NCBI GenBank assembly: GCA_027559495.1
Contig: JAMXSV010000010.1
Span: forward strand, 434,001 to 498,000
Length of the DNA: 64,000 nt
Reading direction: 5' to 3'
DNA from: Aurifilum marmelostoma
Taxonomy: Eukaryota > Ascomycota > Sordariomycetes > Diaporthales > Cryphonectriaceae
The notes below the pieces were generated by a model. That model had not been told where the DNA came from, searched no databases, and worked only from the letters and a program-made list of their open reading frames with translations. The position numbers were made by a program, and so were the translations under genes. Each line of letters begins with the position of its first letter. The stretch's first letter is position 1. Shown here one piece after another: positions 53,165 to 64,000 of this stretch.

Positions 53165-56100
53165 CTTCTCCCGCCCGCTGCTACCTTGTTTCACCGCGCC
53201 GGGCCCAACCAACCTGCCTTGCCTCGTCTCTCCCTTTTGTCGTCCAATCTCCCCCCCCCCCCCCCACCTCGCTCTGTCGCCCACCCACACCCAGCGACCT
53301 GGAACCAACCTCGACCCGCTTTGATATCCAATGTTCCACTGCGCTGCATTGTGACGGCAAAGTTGGTCACGTTGACGGTCGAGAACTTACCAACCTGCGA
53401 TTCCAAATATCTTTCTGCTGCACATGTCCAACCGAACCTGGCAGGCAGATGGGGGTCCATTCCATCCATCCGCCCGCCTGTTCCTCCTGACCACGGGACA
53501 TGCAGCGCCACTACGTCTTGGTGACGCAGCTTGTTGGCTGTAACAGGACGGCTACCAAGCATCTGTCTCGCCGCTGTTTCGCTGCCATCCCGTCACACTC
53601 CACAGGAGCACCGTACCGATTCACAGGGCCCGCTGTATCCCCGGGCTCAAGGCAATGACACACACAGACAGACACACACTTTCTCTGTCTTTTGAAGGAG
53701 GTGACTCGTCGAGATACGACGCAATGCGTTTACCCCCCCCCCCCCGTCTTCTTACCCTCCACCGATACCACCACTCTGCGACGCGGCTTGAGGTGCCCGC
53801 CTCCTCCCTGTGTTCCATGACGCACTACCTTCCGACATTCTATGTGTGCTCCACGGCATTATCGGCCTTAGCACGCTACCAGCGTGATAGGTCGTTTCGC
53901 CAGGGCAGGTGGACAAGGGCTGTTGGGCACTCAGATCGGTCCTCATTGGCTGATACGGACCACACCGATGCCAGGCCTAGTTGAATGGCGCCGGCAGCGT
54001 CGGCTCCTGGTCCCTTTTCTTCTTCCCTGGAAGGCAGGCAAATTCAGATGCTTCTAGTATGGGCTCCAAGTCGATGGTCACCGGGTTCCCCTCAAATGGG
54101 CAAAAAGAGGGGATCTCTACCTGGAGATGGCCTAAACAACCATGACTGCGCATGTCGATTGTCCACCACAAAAGCACCGAGCCCAATCGGCGTCGTCACA
54201 GGCTTCCCACGCACCTGGCTTACGACTCCCGCCCACAAGGGTGCGGCCATATACAACTGAGGACTGGTGGCTAGTTGGGCGGCTGGCCGTGCCGAGCGCA
54301 CCTCTGCAACCCTTCCACCCCTCTCTTTTTCTACACCGCAAATTTGCTGGTAATCGTTCCGCCTAAGCAGTTGCTTTTCTCTACTCTCCAAGAAGGCAGC
54401 TGTGGTGCACCAATTCTCCTCTGTCGGAGACAGGACTGTATGATGTCTAGAGAGGCATCGCAGGCATATGCTCAGTCTGACATGTCCAGACCTCCTCGCT
54501 TCTACCCGTCAGGTAGTGAGCGTTCCTCACTGTCGGGTCCGTAGGAGTGGAGACAGGTGAAACTGGCTTCAGCCCTATGAGATGGGGTCGCATTCCCCAC
54601 GCTCTCGTCCAACACTTTTAGACAGCCACTGCTGCTGCACATCACGGCGACTCCGATCTTGGCCCCCATCCTGCCCTAAGCACACGCATCTCCCAAGCAC
54701 ATCATCATGTCTGCGGCCTGTTGCCAGTAGCAGATCATGCCTGCAACCCCAAGCTGATTGACTGATCATGGGCCGCGTCTCACGTCCACCAGGAGCCCGG
54801 CAATCGTTTGTGGCGCATGTGGCACGAGATACATTGACCACATACATGGACGACGCTCTACGTGAACCTGAGTACACACCATCTTCAAGCCTACACCGCC
54901 GAAAACACACGTCTTCTCTCCTTCCCTTTTTGTTGCCGATGACGCGGATTTTGCACAACCGCAGCTATCCAAGTCCGTAATTTGATCACCTGAAATCATC
55001 GTAAACGCACCCATTACAGGAACCACACCCGCGGTCTGCCTGGTGGGGCACACGCATCATACCTCCATGTTCGCGATAGCCAGGGTTGGGAAAGGGCCGC
55101 AGTGCGATTCCTAAGCCCGAAAATGATCAACGCGAGCCTTACAAAGCCAGAGTCATTTGACGATATATTCCTCAGGGGGTTTGCACCATGCACGCCCAAA
55201 GGAGAGAGCAATCGCTGATCCTGCAAGGTTTGCATTCTCTTTGATGTTACGAAGCGGAGCTAACGAGCGGGCGTATCACAACCCGACGATGATTAGGGAA
55301 CCTGGGTACCTACCGTCTGATCAGGCACGATACTTTGCACCCCATGAAATGTATCTTCGTAAAAAGTGGACCCAAGTATATGCAGCCCTGTGATGGCTGC
55401 GTGCCTGCGTTTAGACGTCTGACATATTCGTACAAGTACAAGCTTGACCGTTACTTGTCTCCGCTGACGCGGGGGCGTGGTCGAAACAGGCTGCAAAGTC
55501 CTCAGCGGTAGTCTCGCCTCAGCACCTTGTCTCCGGCTAGCACTGACCATAGCAGATGATTGAGCCCTCCGTTGATGCTAACAGACGGAAGATAGACCAT
55601 ACAAGAAAAGGGAAACGGGAGCAGGGGAAAATAGAAATGGTTTTCGAGCGAATTGCGCGCGCAATCGAGGGCCGTCCCCCCGGCACAGTTTGATGCCATG
55701 CATGGCCGAATCGAATTTCACGTGGCGCGAGGAGGATCCGAGCTTGCATCCTTCCAACGCTGCAATTGACGGTAGGATCGTATTGTACTACCATAGCATG
55801 TACAGAGTACAGCGGGACAGCTACTTGGCGGCCAGAGGCGCAGCCCAGTTCGCCCGTCTGGTGACGCTCCTCTGACGGGGCCACTCAGGCAGGCGGATAG
55901 ATGTTGGACCGCTCTGACTTGTCGTCAGTGTGCGGATTTTGTGGGTCTCCGTCATCGCGCTACCAATCGCGAACCTCATCATCTACTAGACCACAATCGA
56001 TGTCGCCAACCTGTCAGTGTAAACAGCAGTGTATGTTCAGATGGCATAGGACCCGGCAAGGCTGTCTGACCGCCTAAGGTGAGTGCAAACGGCCCGGACT

Positions 56101-56458
56101 TGGCTCCGACTCTGGCCCAACGCTCACATCAAAAACAACGAGATGCTGCCAGCGCAGGAACTGACCTCTCGCTCTAATTTTCTATAAAGGGCAAATGCAG
56201 CGCCAGCCGACGATGAAACGTAGAGTAGTAATTACCTCGCCTCCCAAAAGGCCACTCATTCAAGTGAGGCTTTTACACAGTCGTCTACTGTATCAGTGGA
56301 CGTTTATTCCTGTCCTCAGGCGCAACTTAGAGCCTGCAGTAGCAGCAAGCGGCCGCCTCGGGCCCCCGGATCCCATGGCGAAGGCCCGAATAAAACCTGC
56401 GGTATCCGTATTGACTGGTCAGTTTCTCTCATGAGGCCGCTGTGGGCTGTCATTCACT

Positions 56459-56460
<2 letters not shown>

Positions 56461-56511
<51 letters not shown>
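56461..56511. repeat. (AC)n microsatellite, longest in the window
   Basis: About 25 AC units followed by short ATACAGACAG-type decay. Confidence 0.95.
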
Positions 56512-56515
<4 letters not shown>

Positions 56516-59102
56516 GACAGACAGGCAGAGGTGACGAGTTGCCGACTCCCACAGCTGTAACCTCGTGGCTGCTGGGACCTCCATGCAGATCGCTTCAGCT
56601 GAAGGAAGCACAAGCGCCGTGGGCTGAGTGTGGTTTACACCCACAACCTACCTACCACTCGCGTGTGTGAGCACCTATCACACCTCATGCCAGACCAGCA
56701 GCATCTTGACTTTTGATTCGCCATGATTTGCAACACATAATCCTTTTTCTTCCCTCTTCCCCTCGGAAGACCACTAGCAGGCTTCCAGAAGACCAACCTC
56801 CATGGGGTGCTAATTGCAGGGCTGCTTACATGCAATGCGCACTGCGTCTGACCGCTGCAGTTTTGAAATTGTCCCCTCTTGTCACGGATCCTCGAACGAA
56901 CCCTCGCTTATGAGGGGTTGAAAACTACGGTTAGTAAAAGGTCATAGACAGGACACGTGGTGCATACATTCACGCTTGGTAGAAGTTCTTGCTCTCCGGG
57001 TAGTAACACAAGACTGCGGGTCGGCTTCCAGTGTACCACACACTCGATACGTGCTCTCCGCCTGTATCGAACGTCTAACGTGACGCCATCCTACCACTTC
57101 CTCCTACTACTATGTAATGCTGGCAGACATGATGCATCTCACCCATCCGCACAGGGGAGAGGATTACTATTCATTGACCCCTGGCCCCCACCACGTGGCT
57201 CTAGCTCCGTTCTGGGGGCACATACGTCTTGGCTAGATGCGCAACCCGGCTCTCTGGGACGCCGAAAAAACACAGCTCGAAAAGAATGGATGACCCAAAC
57301 ATCCAAAATTGGGAAAAAGAAGGAAAACGGAAAGAAGAAAAAACCACCCCAGAGTCAAGAGACTACTGCAGCGCAATGGTGTGTTGCAATAGGAATCCTG
57401 CCCGCCAAGAGAAGCGATGGTGTCGGTGTTGTTGAGTGCTTCCAGAGACATGCCCCTCCTCCACATGTGTTACTATTTCTGTACGACGGCATGAGAAGCG
57501 TGGAAAAGAGGAAAAAAGTTGGCGCTATCCGGCGGGTAGAGAGAGAGACACCAAGGACCATGCGCAACATTCAGATAGAAAACTTGAATTAGTAGACGCC
57601 CGAGAGGAGGAAGGACCCTGCAGGCCAGCAAAAAAATATGTTCTACCGACTTTGTAGGAATCGGGGCTTCGACCTGAAATCGGCCTCGCCGTGGTGTCGG
57701 CGCCAAAAACGAGTCGAATTGGCTGACATTGCCGGTGGGTGGTGGTGGTGGTGGTGGTGGGTGTGCACACGCGCTAGGTGCTGCTATTCTCAGCATGCCC
57801 TGCATACTCACTCGCGTCTCTCTTTTGTGTTTTTTTTCTCCTTCTTTTTTTCTATGCATGTGGTCAGCAAGCAATGGTCGTCTGCTCCACACCCACGTTT
57901 TTTTGTTTTCTTTTTCTTGTATTCTATTTTTCTTTCCGGAACATTGCCTAACTTGGCTGCTCACACCGAGCTGCCGACCTTATTTATGCTCTTTGGTCTC
58001 CTTTTGAGGTGGCTGCATGGGTTGTTGATGTAGACCAGCTGGTTTGTTGTGGTGGTGGTGGTGGGGGGGGGGGGCTGGGAGGGTTCAGCGAGCTTTGTGA
58101 CATGTGTGTAGGCTTGGGACCCGGGGGTGAGGGGTAGGTTCACGGGAAGCGGCAATTCAGTCTGCAGCGAAACGATAAAATAGCCCAGCGAAGGGGGGGA
58201 ATGCTGGGGCGGTTCATGAGCAAAAGAAGGTACAAATCAGGTTATTTTCAACTCTAGCGAGCTAATCTCATCTCGTCTACCGTGTAGCCGGGTCAACACA
58301 CCAACACTGCTGCAGAAAAAAAGCTCCACGGGCTGATACATCGCCTCTCCCTCTGTGACCTGGTACACGGTATCACAAAGCCCCCTTCCTCTCTCTTCAA
58401 AACACATGACTGTGCCGTGGCCAGAAGAGGCGACCCTCTCAGAATGAGGGCCCTGGCTGGGCCAAAGTTGGTAGTTGTGTCTTGTTGACCTGTGAACCCG
58501 ACCGACCGCTTGTCGTAGCCGGGCTGGTTTCACCGCATAGGCTAGGCCTCTGTAGCCAGTGAGTGACCAGAGACCAGACCGAACCATGGTCGGCACGCCG
58601 GCCGCTTGATTTTCTCCCCTTTTTGACCTGTCACGGTCGGTCGGCTTTTCTTCCAGGGGACGTTTTGTTCACTAGTCATTATTGCATAGGTAATGGGGCC
58701 CTCCCTCCCTCGAGAGGAACGTGCTGCTGGGCCGGTGCGCGCTTCCTTCGCCAACTAACTAACTAACAAGTGAGTAGGATGCAGGTATACTTACATTATG
58801 GTGTCCTCCGGTGTGGGGAGGGGGAAGGAATTTAATTGGAGAGTGGAAAAAAGAAAAAAAAAAGGGGGGGGGATGGGGCAGGCGAGAGGAAGGGTTGCAT
58901 TGTAAAACATAATGACCAATTAGCAGGCTCCCGCGTCGGTGCGCCCATTACAGTAACAGTGATTATAGCATACAGAGTCCTGCTGTTTCTCCACAGAAGG
59001 ATTCGGGGCGAAGGAATGGGGGGTCCCATTAACGTTGGGGACCCAAGGTAAATAACACGCAGAGCAGAGACCAAGAGGAATGTCGTACGGTTTCATATTT
59101 TT

Positions 59103-59120
59103 GGGTGCGGGAGGGCAGGG
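59103..59120 (+). other. Canonical G-quadruplex motif
   Basis: Four GGG runs are separated by loops of 3, 1 and 2 nt (at 59103, 59109, 59113 and 59118). This is the classic intramolecular G4 pattern with short loops. Further GGG/GGGG runs follow within 40 bp. Confidence 0.7.
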
Positions 59121-62028
59121 CTGGTGTGATGGGAAGGTGGGGAGGAGAAGGAGGAGGAGGAGGAGGGTAGCGGTTGGAATGGATACTCATCACTGCAGCA
59201 TGGTACAATATGATGATGATCGCTTGGCATCGAGTGCAGCTGAGCCAGATAGGCGAGTCCAGACTCTTGGGTTCAAGCGGCATTAAGATCGTCATAATGC
59301 AGGGAAGAAGAACCAGAAGAAGGAGAAGAAAGGGACAAGAGGAACACAGAGAAAGAGAAAGAAGATACCGGGAGCACGGGACCTTTGCGATCTGTGACCG
59401 GGGCGCAGCCGTGGGCTGTGACCAAACCTGCGACCATGTGGAGTAAATTTTCTTTTATCGATCGCATCTTGTTGTCCTCTGTGCGCTGGGAATCACTTTC
59501 GCCTATCCCAGGCTACCAACAATCCAGAGCAGTGCAGATCGACACATTTGTGTGGTATATGTTGACTCCACAAAACTCCACAGTCAGCAGCGGTCGGGTC
59601 CTTTTGTCGATTAGACAAAGAGTACTCCACCGACCACATGGCGGAGGGGTGAGGGTTGGCACCGACACACACACACACAAACAGGGGGGGAGAGAGAGAG
59701 AGGGTGGCGGTACATTTCCGGCAAAGCTAGCTGGTTCTCGTTTAGATGGCGCGGCCAGGTGAACCGTGGTTGTAATCCAGTCGCCTTGCAACTCCTCGAC
59801 CGGAGAAGTAGAAAAAGGTGTGTGTGCGCAAGTGTGTATCTAGAAAGAAACGTATCTCGAGTCCTTTTGTTGTGAGCCGAAACACTGCACTTTGTGATGC
59901 ACTTTGGAACGAGGGAGACAAGGACTTTTTTTTGGGGGGGGGGGGACGGAAGGCAGGGAATCCGGCCCTTGCGTTTGGAGGGGGGGGGTTGGTGTGTGTG
60001 TGTGTGTGTGTGTGTCTGTGTATCCGAGGGGATGGGAAGACCACCGAGTGGGCGGCGGGCGGGCTGCATGTCGGTTAGTGACCTGCAGCGAGAAGCCAGG
60101 ATGAGCGTAAAGGGTGGGGGGGGGGGTTTGGTTTTGGTCGCAAGCATAGTGACTTGGACACATACACGCACATACACAAGCCAATTTGTGACGCTACTAC
60201 TGTTTAAAACGTGCACAAACTAATCCTGATGATTCCACAGAGTAGTAGAGATCCCACGGCCTCAGATAGCATAACACGTCCTCTGGGCCTACTATTATTA
60301 TGTACCATGGTTGATGCAAAATATAAAGGACAGAGAAACGCGTGTGGATGAAAGAGACCAGGGCAGGATACGCTTTATCGCCCAGGCACACATATAACAG
60401 AAAAGCAGGGGGCCCATTGAAGGTAAGCCCTTGGACCCTTCCGTTGTGGTGTGATGTTGCCAGAACCCAAGAACAAAACGGTCCTTGGAACTAGGGCAGG
60501 TCAGAATCGGGAGACAGGTGTCAGCACATCAGTGTGGTGTGGGAAGAGAGAAACAGAAGAAGATACACACCTTTTCTTCTTCTTTCTCGGTGTCTCTCTG
60601 CCTATCCATTTTTGATCTTGTCTCCCCTATCTAGCTCACAGGCCCACCTGACACTACCTTTTTTTTTGAGAGACCGTGTCTTGGCCCTCTATTCGGTCAT
60701 GGCATGTAGCAGCGCACGCAGAGAGGTTCATCTTATTTAGGTACCTGACTGACGTGGGTCGGGGCCATCGGACCCTTAAGCGCGGCCTGGTAGAACAGGC
60801 GGATTGTAGAAGAGACAGCACAGGATCGTACTTTTTTAACGGCCCGAGCGCGAGAAAGCACTTACCAGCTGCTCAGACCAAAAGAAGAAAAGAGAAGCGG
60901 CCGTTGGGTCGTCGTGTACATGGGGCGGTAGTAAGTGAGCAGAGGTCCTGACCAGGTGGCCCGGCGTTCAACGCAGCCTAAGCCACGCCGTCCCTGCACC
61001 TGGGCAGTTTCCTGCGAGACCCAACCAGGGACCAACGGTACCGGCCAGCTGGCCAGCCAATCCATTCTCTCAGAGTAGGACCTTGAACCCTTTTTCCTCC
61101 GCTCTGAGGGGGGAATGGCTCACCGTTTCCAGCCCTAGAGGTACACAGGTGTTGACCTCTCAGGCTTGGTACGGCAGGTCCCAACAAATTGGGCCTGCGT
61201 CTCAAACCAGGTTGCTTGAGTAGGCCGCTTCGCGATGGCCACTGGCTGCACCGTGCCGACCTCCTGGGGTTTGACAGCCTCATGTGACTGATTGTGCATG
61301 TTGTACGCGCAGTACGACAAGGGACCAAGAACAGGGAAGCAAATAGGAAACCAACCGAACACCTCTGTCAACTCTCCACTTCATCTCGTCCTCCACCACT
61401 GAATTACCCCATTCATTGACCATAATTGCTATTGCTACTATTTGTTGAGTGTTCTTTTCTCAAGTTTATTTCGGTATTCTCTGCAGGGGCCAGGGGCGCC
61501 GGCGACAGGAGATTGCGAAATGGCACACTTGCAGGCTGAGGCGCAACACAGCGGCCTGGATGGGAGGAGGGAGGTGGTGATGAGGTTATACGGCTACAAG
61601 GCCGGTCTCGAGCGAGTTCCGGAGACCCAGCTCCAGGGACTGACGGACCCGTGCGGCAGGCATCATGGCCGAGAAGGGAGGGGGAGATCGTGTGTGAGTG
61701 CTGTTGCGAGGGAAGGGGGGTGCTGGGATTCAGAGCCAGAGAGACAATGAGAGACAGGAGCAATGGAAAAATCTAATTGGTCAGCTCGTTAATCTGCCTC
61801 ATTGGGGGGAGGGTTGTGTGTGGATTGGGTTATAGAATCACTGCCTCCCAAGATAGGTAAATGGGGAGGCATGGACTTACAGGGGCCCTTGTGTTGCTGG
61901 CGAGCCAGAAGGATCCTCTTGGGGGCGTAAAAAGGACCCATGACAGGTATCTAAAGTACAACCATGGTACCGGCGTACAATGAGATGTCATACACGTGCG
62001 TCTACGAATGCGTCGCAGAGAACGAGAA

Positions 62029-62044
62029 GGGGGGGGGGGGGGGG
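62029..62044. repeat. G16 homopolymer
   Basis: Longest G run on the + strand of the window, in non-coding DNA. Confidence 0.9.
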
Positions 62045-62790
62045 TACGCCGTACCTGTCAGCAGGCCAGGATGAGAAATCGGCAACAAGCGCAAGCTGCA
62101 GAGAAGCGTCTTCTTTGCTTGCCGTTTGCTTGTGACGTCGCCAATAACGAGAGCATGACCAGGGCAAGGGCCAATGTCTCTTGAGCCCCGCTCCCGCTTT
62201 CCCCTCTCGACTGGCTGGACCCGATTATTGAGCACCAAACCTCCCCTCCCCCCCCTCTCTTGGGCTCTTCTCCGCTATTTCCTGCTCTAGGGTCACTTTA
62301 AGGACCTTCTTTTTGGTACAGATGGCACAGCAAGGTCCTTGTTCGTGTTCAGCTTTTCCTGGATTGTGGTAGCTGGTATCGTACGATGCATTCAATCGCG
62401 TAATCCAGGCATGTGATCAAATGCTTCCGACGCCTCCGGCCAGGTGTGTGTCAACAAGAACCAACAGACATTCACACACACACCAAAATACACACAAAAC
62501 GGAGTCAAAGGGTAATCAATAATCTCCAGCTTATGTCCGCTGGCCTCCGTTTTCCCCAGCCCTGGTGCGGAGCCCTGTCGTAGTAATTATCCATGCACGG
62601 GGATCTTTTGTGAGTAATCCAGGGACCCGGCAGATGCACCGCGCCCTAACCTGACAAGGTGCTGACTGAGCGAGCGAGCGATTCCCGAGTGGACTGCTCT
62701 GCTGCGTAAGTGCTGGTGTTGGTGTTGGGTCCCGGCGAGCCGTGGTCACAGCGTCCTGGAGGTTCTCTCGTCTCACCTCACACCCAGGCG

Positions 62791-62792
62791 AT

Positions 62793-62822
<30 letters not shown>
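62791..62822. repeat. (AC)n microsatellite
   Basis: About 16 AC units in non-coding DNA. Confidence 0.9.
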
Positions 62823-62824
<2 letters not shown>

Positions 62825-64000
62825 CTTGCAGAAGAGCGGTGTCTCACACACACGATCATACGGGATTACTCTCGATCCATAATGTCGGGACTTGGAGGAT
62901 GACTTGACAGTCAGCCATCTTGTTCCGCTGTAAAAGGGTCGTTGGTCGTGCGTGCGTGTGTTTTGTGTCTGGTAGCCCGCTCAAAGAAGAAAAATGGAGG
63001 GGGGGGTTTGCGTGCATGTGTCGGCGTTCGGTCCCGTCACGGCCTGTAGAACTAACCCCACACCTCCTCCCCCTGGTCGTCACCGATTGTTTCGCACACT
63101 GGCATGTGGTCAAGCCTGGTGAAAAGGCGGCCTTGGGGAGAGGGCAAAAGAAAGGTCGAGGCAGGCTATGTCGCAATCTCGGTATGGCGGTCAGGAGGAA
63201 GAAGCCAAGGCTGGCCGGTCTGGCTGTTTCGCTGGGCCTGGGAGAATGATTGCAGTGAGCCATCGCAGGCCCCTCGTTGAGCGCGAGCCAATTAGAGGGC
63301 CATCTGGCGATTTGTAAAGGCCGGGGTCCGAAAATAGCAGCATTATCAAGCACGTGGGGACCTGGTGATGGCTGTCACACCCCTTCCTTCTCGACGTAAC
63401 CTTGGGAGCAGCAGCACCCAGCATGAGCAGCTCGAGCAGCAGCCTGCAAAGCCCGAACTATGCGGACCCCCGCTGTTTAGCCCTGTGAGACAAGATAGCC
63501 CGCGCCGAGTCCTGGGCGCTCAGAAGGTCGTCGTCCGATAGAGGACTGGGTGCCCGCGCATGTGGAGGGGTTCGCATCCTGTCGAATCAGGCGCCTGCGA
63601 TCCGTGAAATTTTGATGATTTCCCCAATATCACAAGGCTAAACAGATCTTCCTCCTCCTCATGTCTCTTCTCGTAGTGACTCTTGGCCTGGCTGTCAACC
63701 TTGGCTCATGTTCACGCTGGTCCTTTTGTGACATGCTGGTCAACCCAGGTTGTAGTCCCGGTTGGGCGGCGGGGTGATCGCAAATTCCATACCTAGGCAA
63801 CAAGCAGCGAGACGAGCTGCCGTCTCGTTCATGTGAGGTAACGTTGTCGACAGCAACAAGGAGCATCCCGTATCGATCTGGGAGGTTTCGTCCGAAGTGG
63901 GAGGGCGCTCCAATGACAAGGCTTGCGTGAATGCGTATATTTCCTTTTTTTTTCTCTTCTTCCTTCCTTTCTTTTTCTCCCCAATCAGAGGGCGTACCAA

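Larger units (their letters stand above)
48479..64000. other. 15.5-kb region without recognisable genes
   Basis: No reading frame here carries a recognisable domain, signal peptide plus mature protein, or consistent splice structure on either strand, and the longest frames are about 210 codons or less. The region is packed with simple repeats: three long CA tracts, GT and GTG tracts, and G/C homopolymers at 49043-49053, 53251-53265, 53733-53745, 58063-58074, 59934-59945, 60116-60126 and 62029-62044. A G-quadruplex motif lies at 59103-59120. No transposon ORF, terminal repeat or A/T-rich RIP signature was noticed. It may be promoter-rich non-coding DNA, decayed sequence or the home of non-coding RNAs. 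Confidence 0.5.

Overview
The window is nuclear DNA from a filamentous ascomycete, most likely a sordariomycete. The evidence is short GT-AG introns of about 50-110 bp with GTATGT/GTAAGT donors, a canonical fungal beta-tubulin gene with six introns, a CRH-type cell-wall transglycosylase, a Gcn20-type ABCF protein and a Dal5-like permease. There are no operons, Shine-Dalgarno sites, CRISPR arrays or prokaryotic mobile elements. I cannot name the species.

Layout: (1) 1-2.2 kb, no gene. (2) 2.2-6.4 kb, a 2-oxoglutarate/Fe(II) oxygenase gene (+) tail to tail with an MFS anion permease gene (-). (3) 6.4-12.1 kb, non-coding. (4) 12.1-13.4 kb, a GPI-anchored GH16 cell-wall enzyme (+). (5) 14.7-19.4 kb, an SRP40/Nopp140-like nucleolar protein (+) convergent with a Gcn20-type ABCF ATPase (-), with a perfect 12-bp inverted repeat between them. 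(6) 19.4-29.9 kb, a 10.5-kb stretch without recognisable genes, ending in about 1.4 kb of strand-asymmetric pyrimidine-rich DNA that looks like the leader of the next gene. (7) 29.9-33.6 kb, a large disordered regulator-like protein whose reading frame is broken at a run of six C. (8) 36.0-38.1 kb, beta-tubulin. (9) 41.8-43.9 kb, an ADGF/CECR1-type adenosine deaminase with an unusual N-terminus. (10) 46.0-48.5 kb, an intronless 810-residue protein carrying a degenerate Ras-like domain. (11) 48.5-64 kb, 15.5 kb without a gene I can support.

Only nine protein genes occupy 64 kb, a low density for this group. The intergenic DNA is rich in microsatellites and homopolymers, including more than a dozen G or C runs of 10-17 nt. 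The genes are mostly housekeeping or growth-related (cytoskeleton, cell wall, translation/ribosome biogenesis, probable signalling) and do not form an obvious pathway. The oxygenase-permease pair is the only neighbourhood that could be functionally linked, and that is inference. The most interesting items are the degenerate Ras-like protein, the adenosine deaminase with a potential lipidation signal and internal TATA box, and the C-run frameshift.
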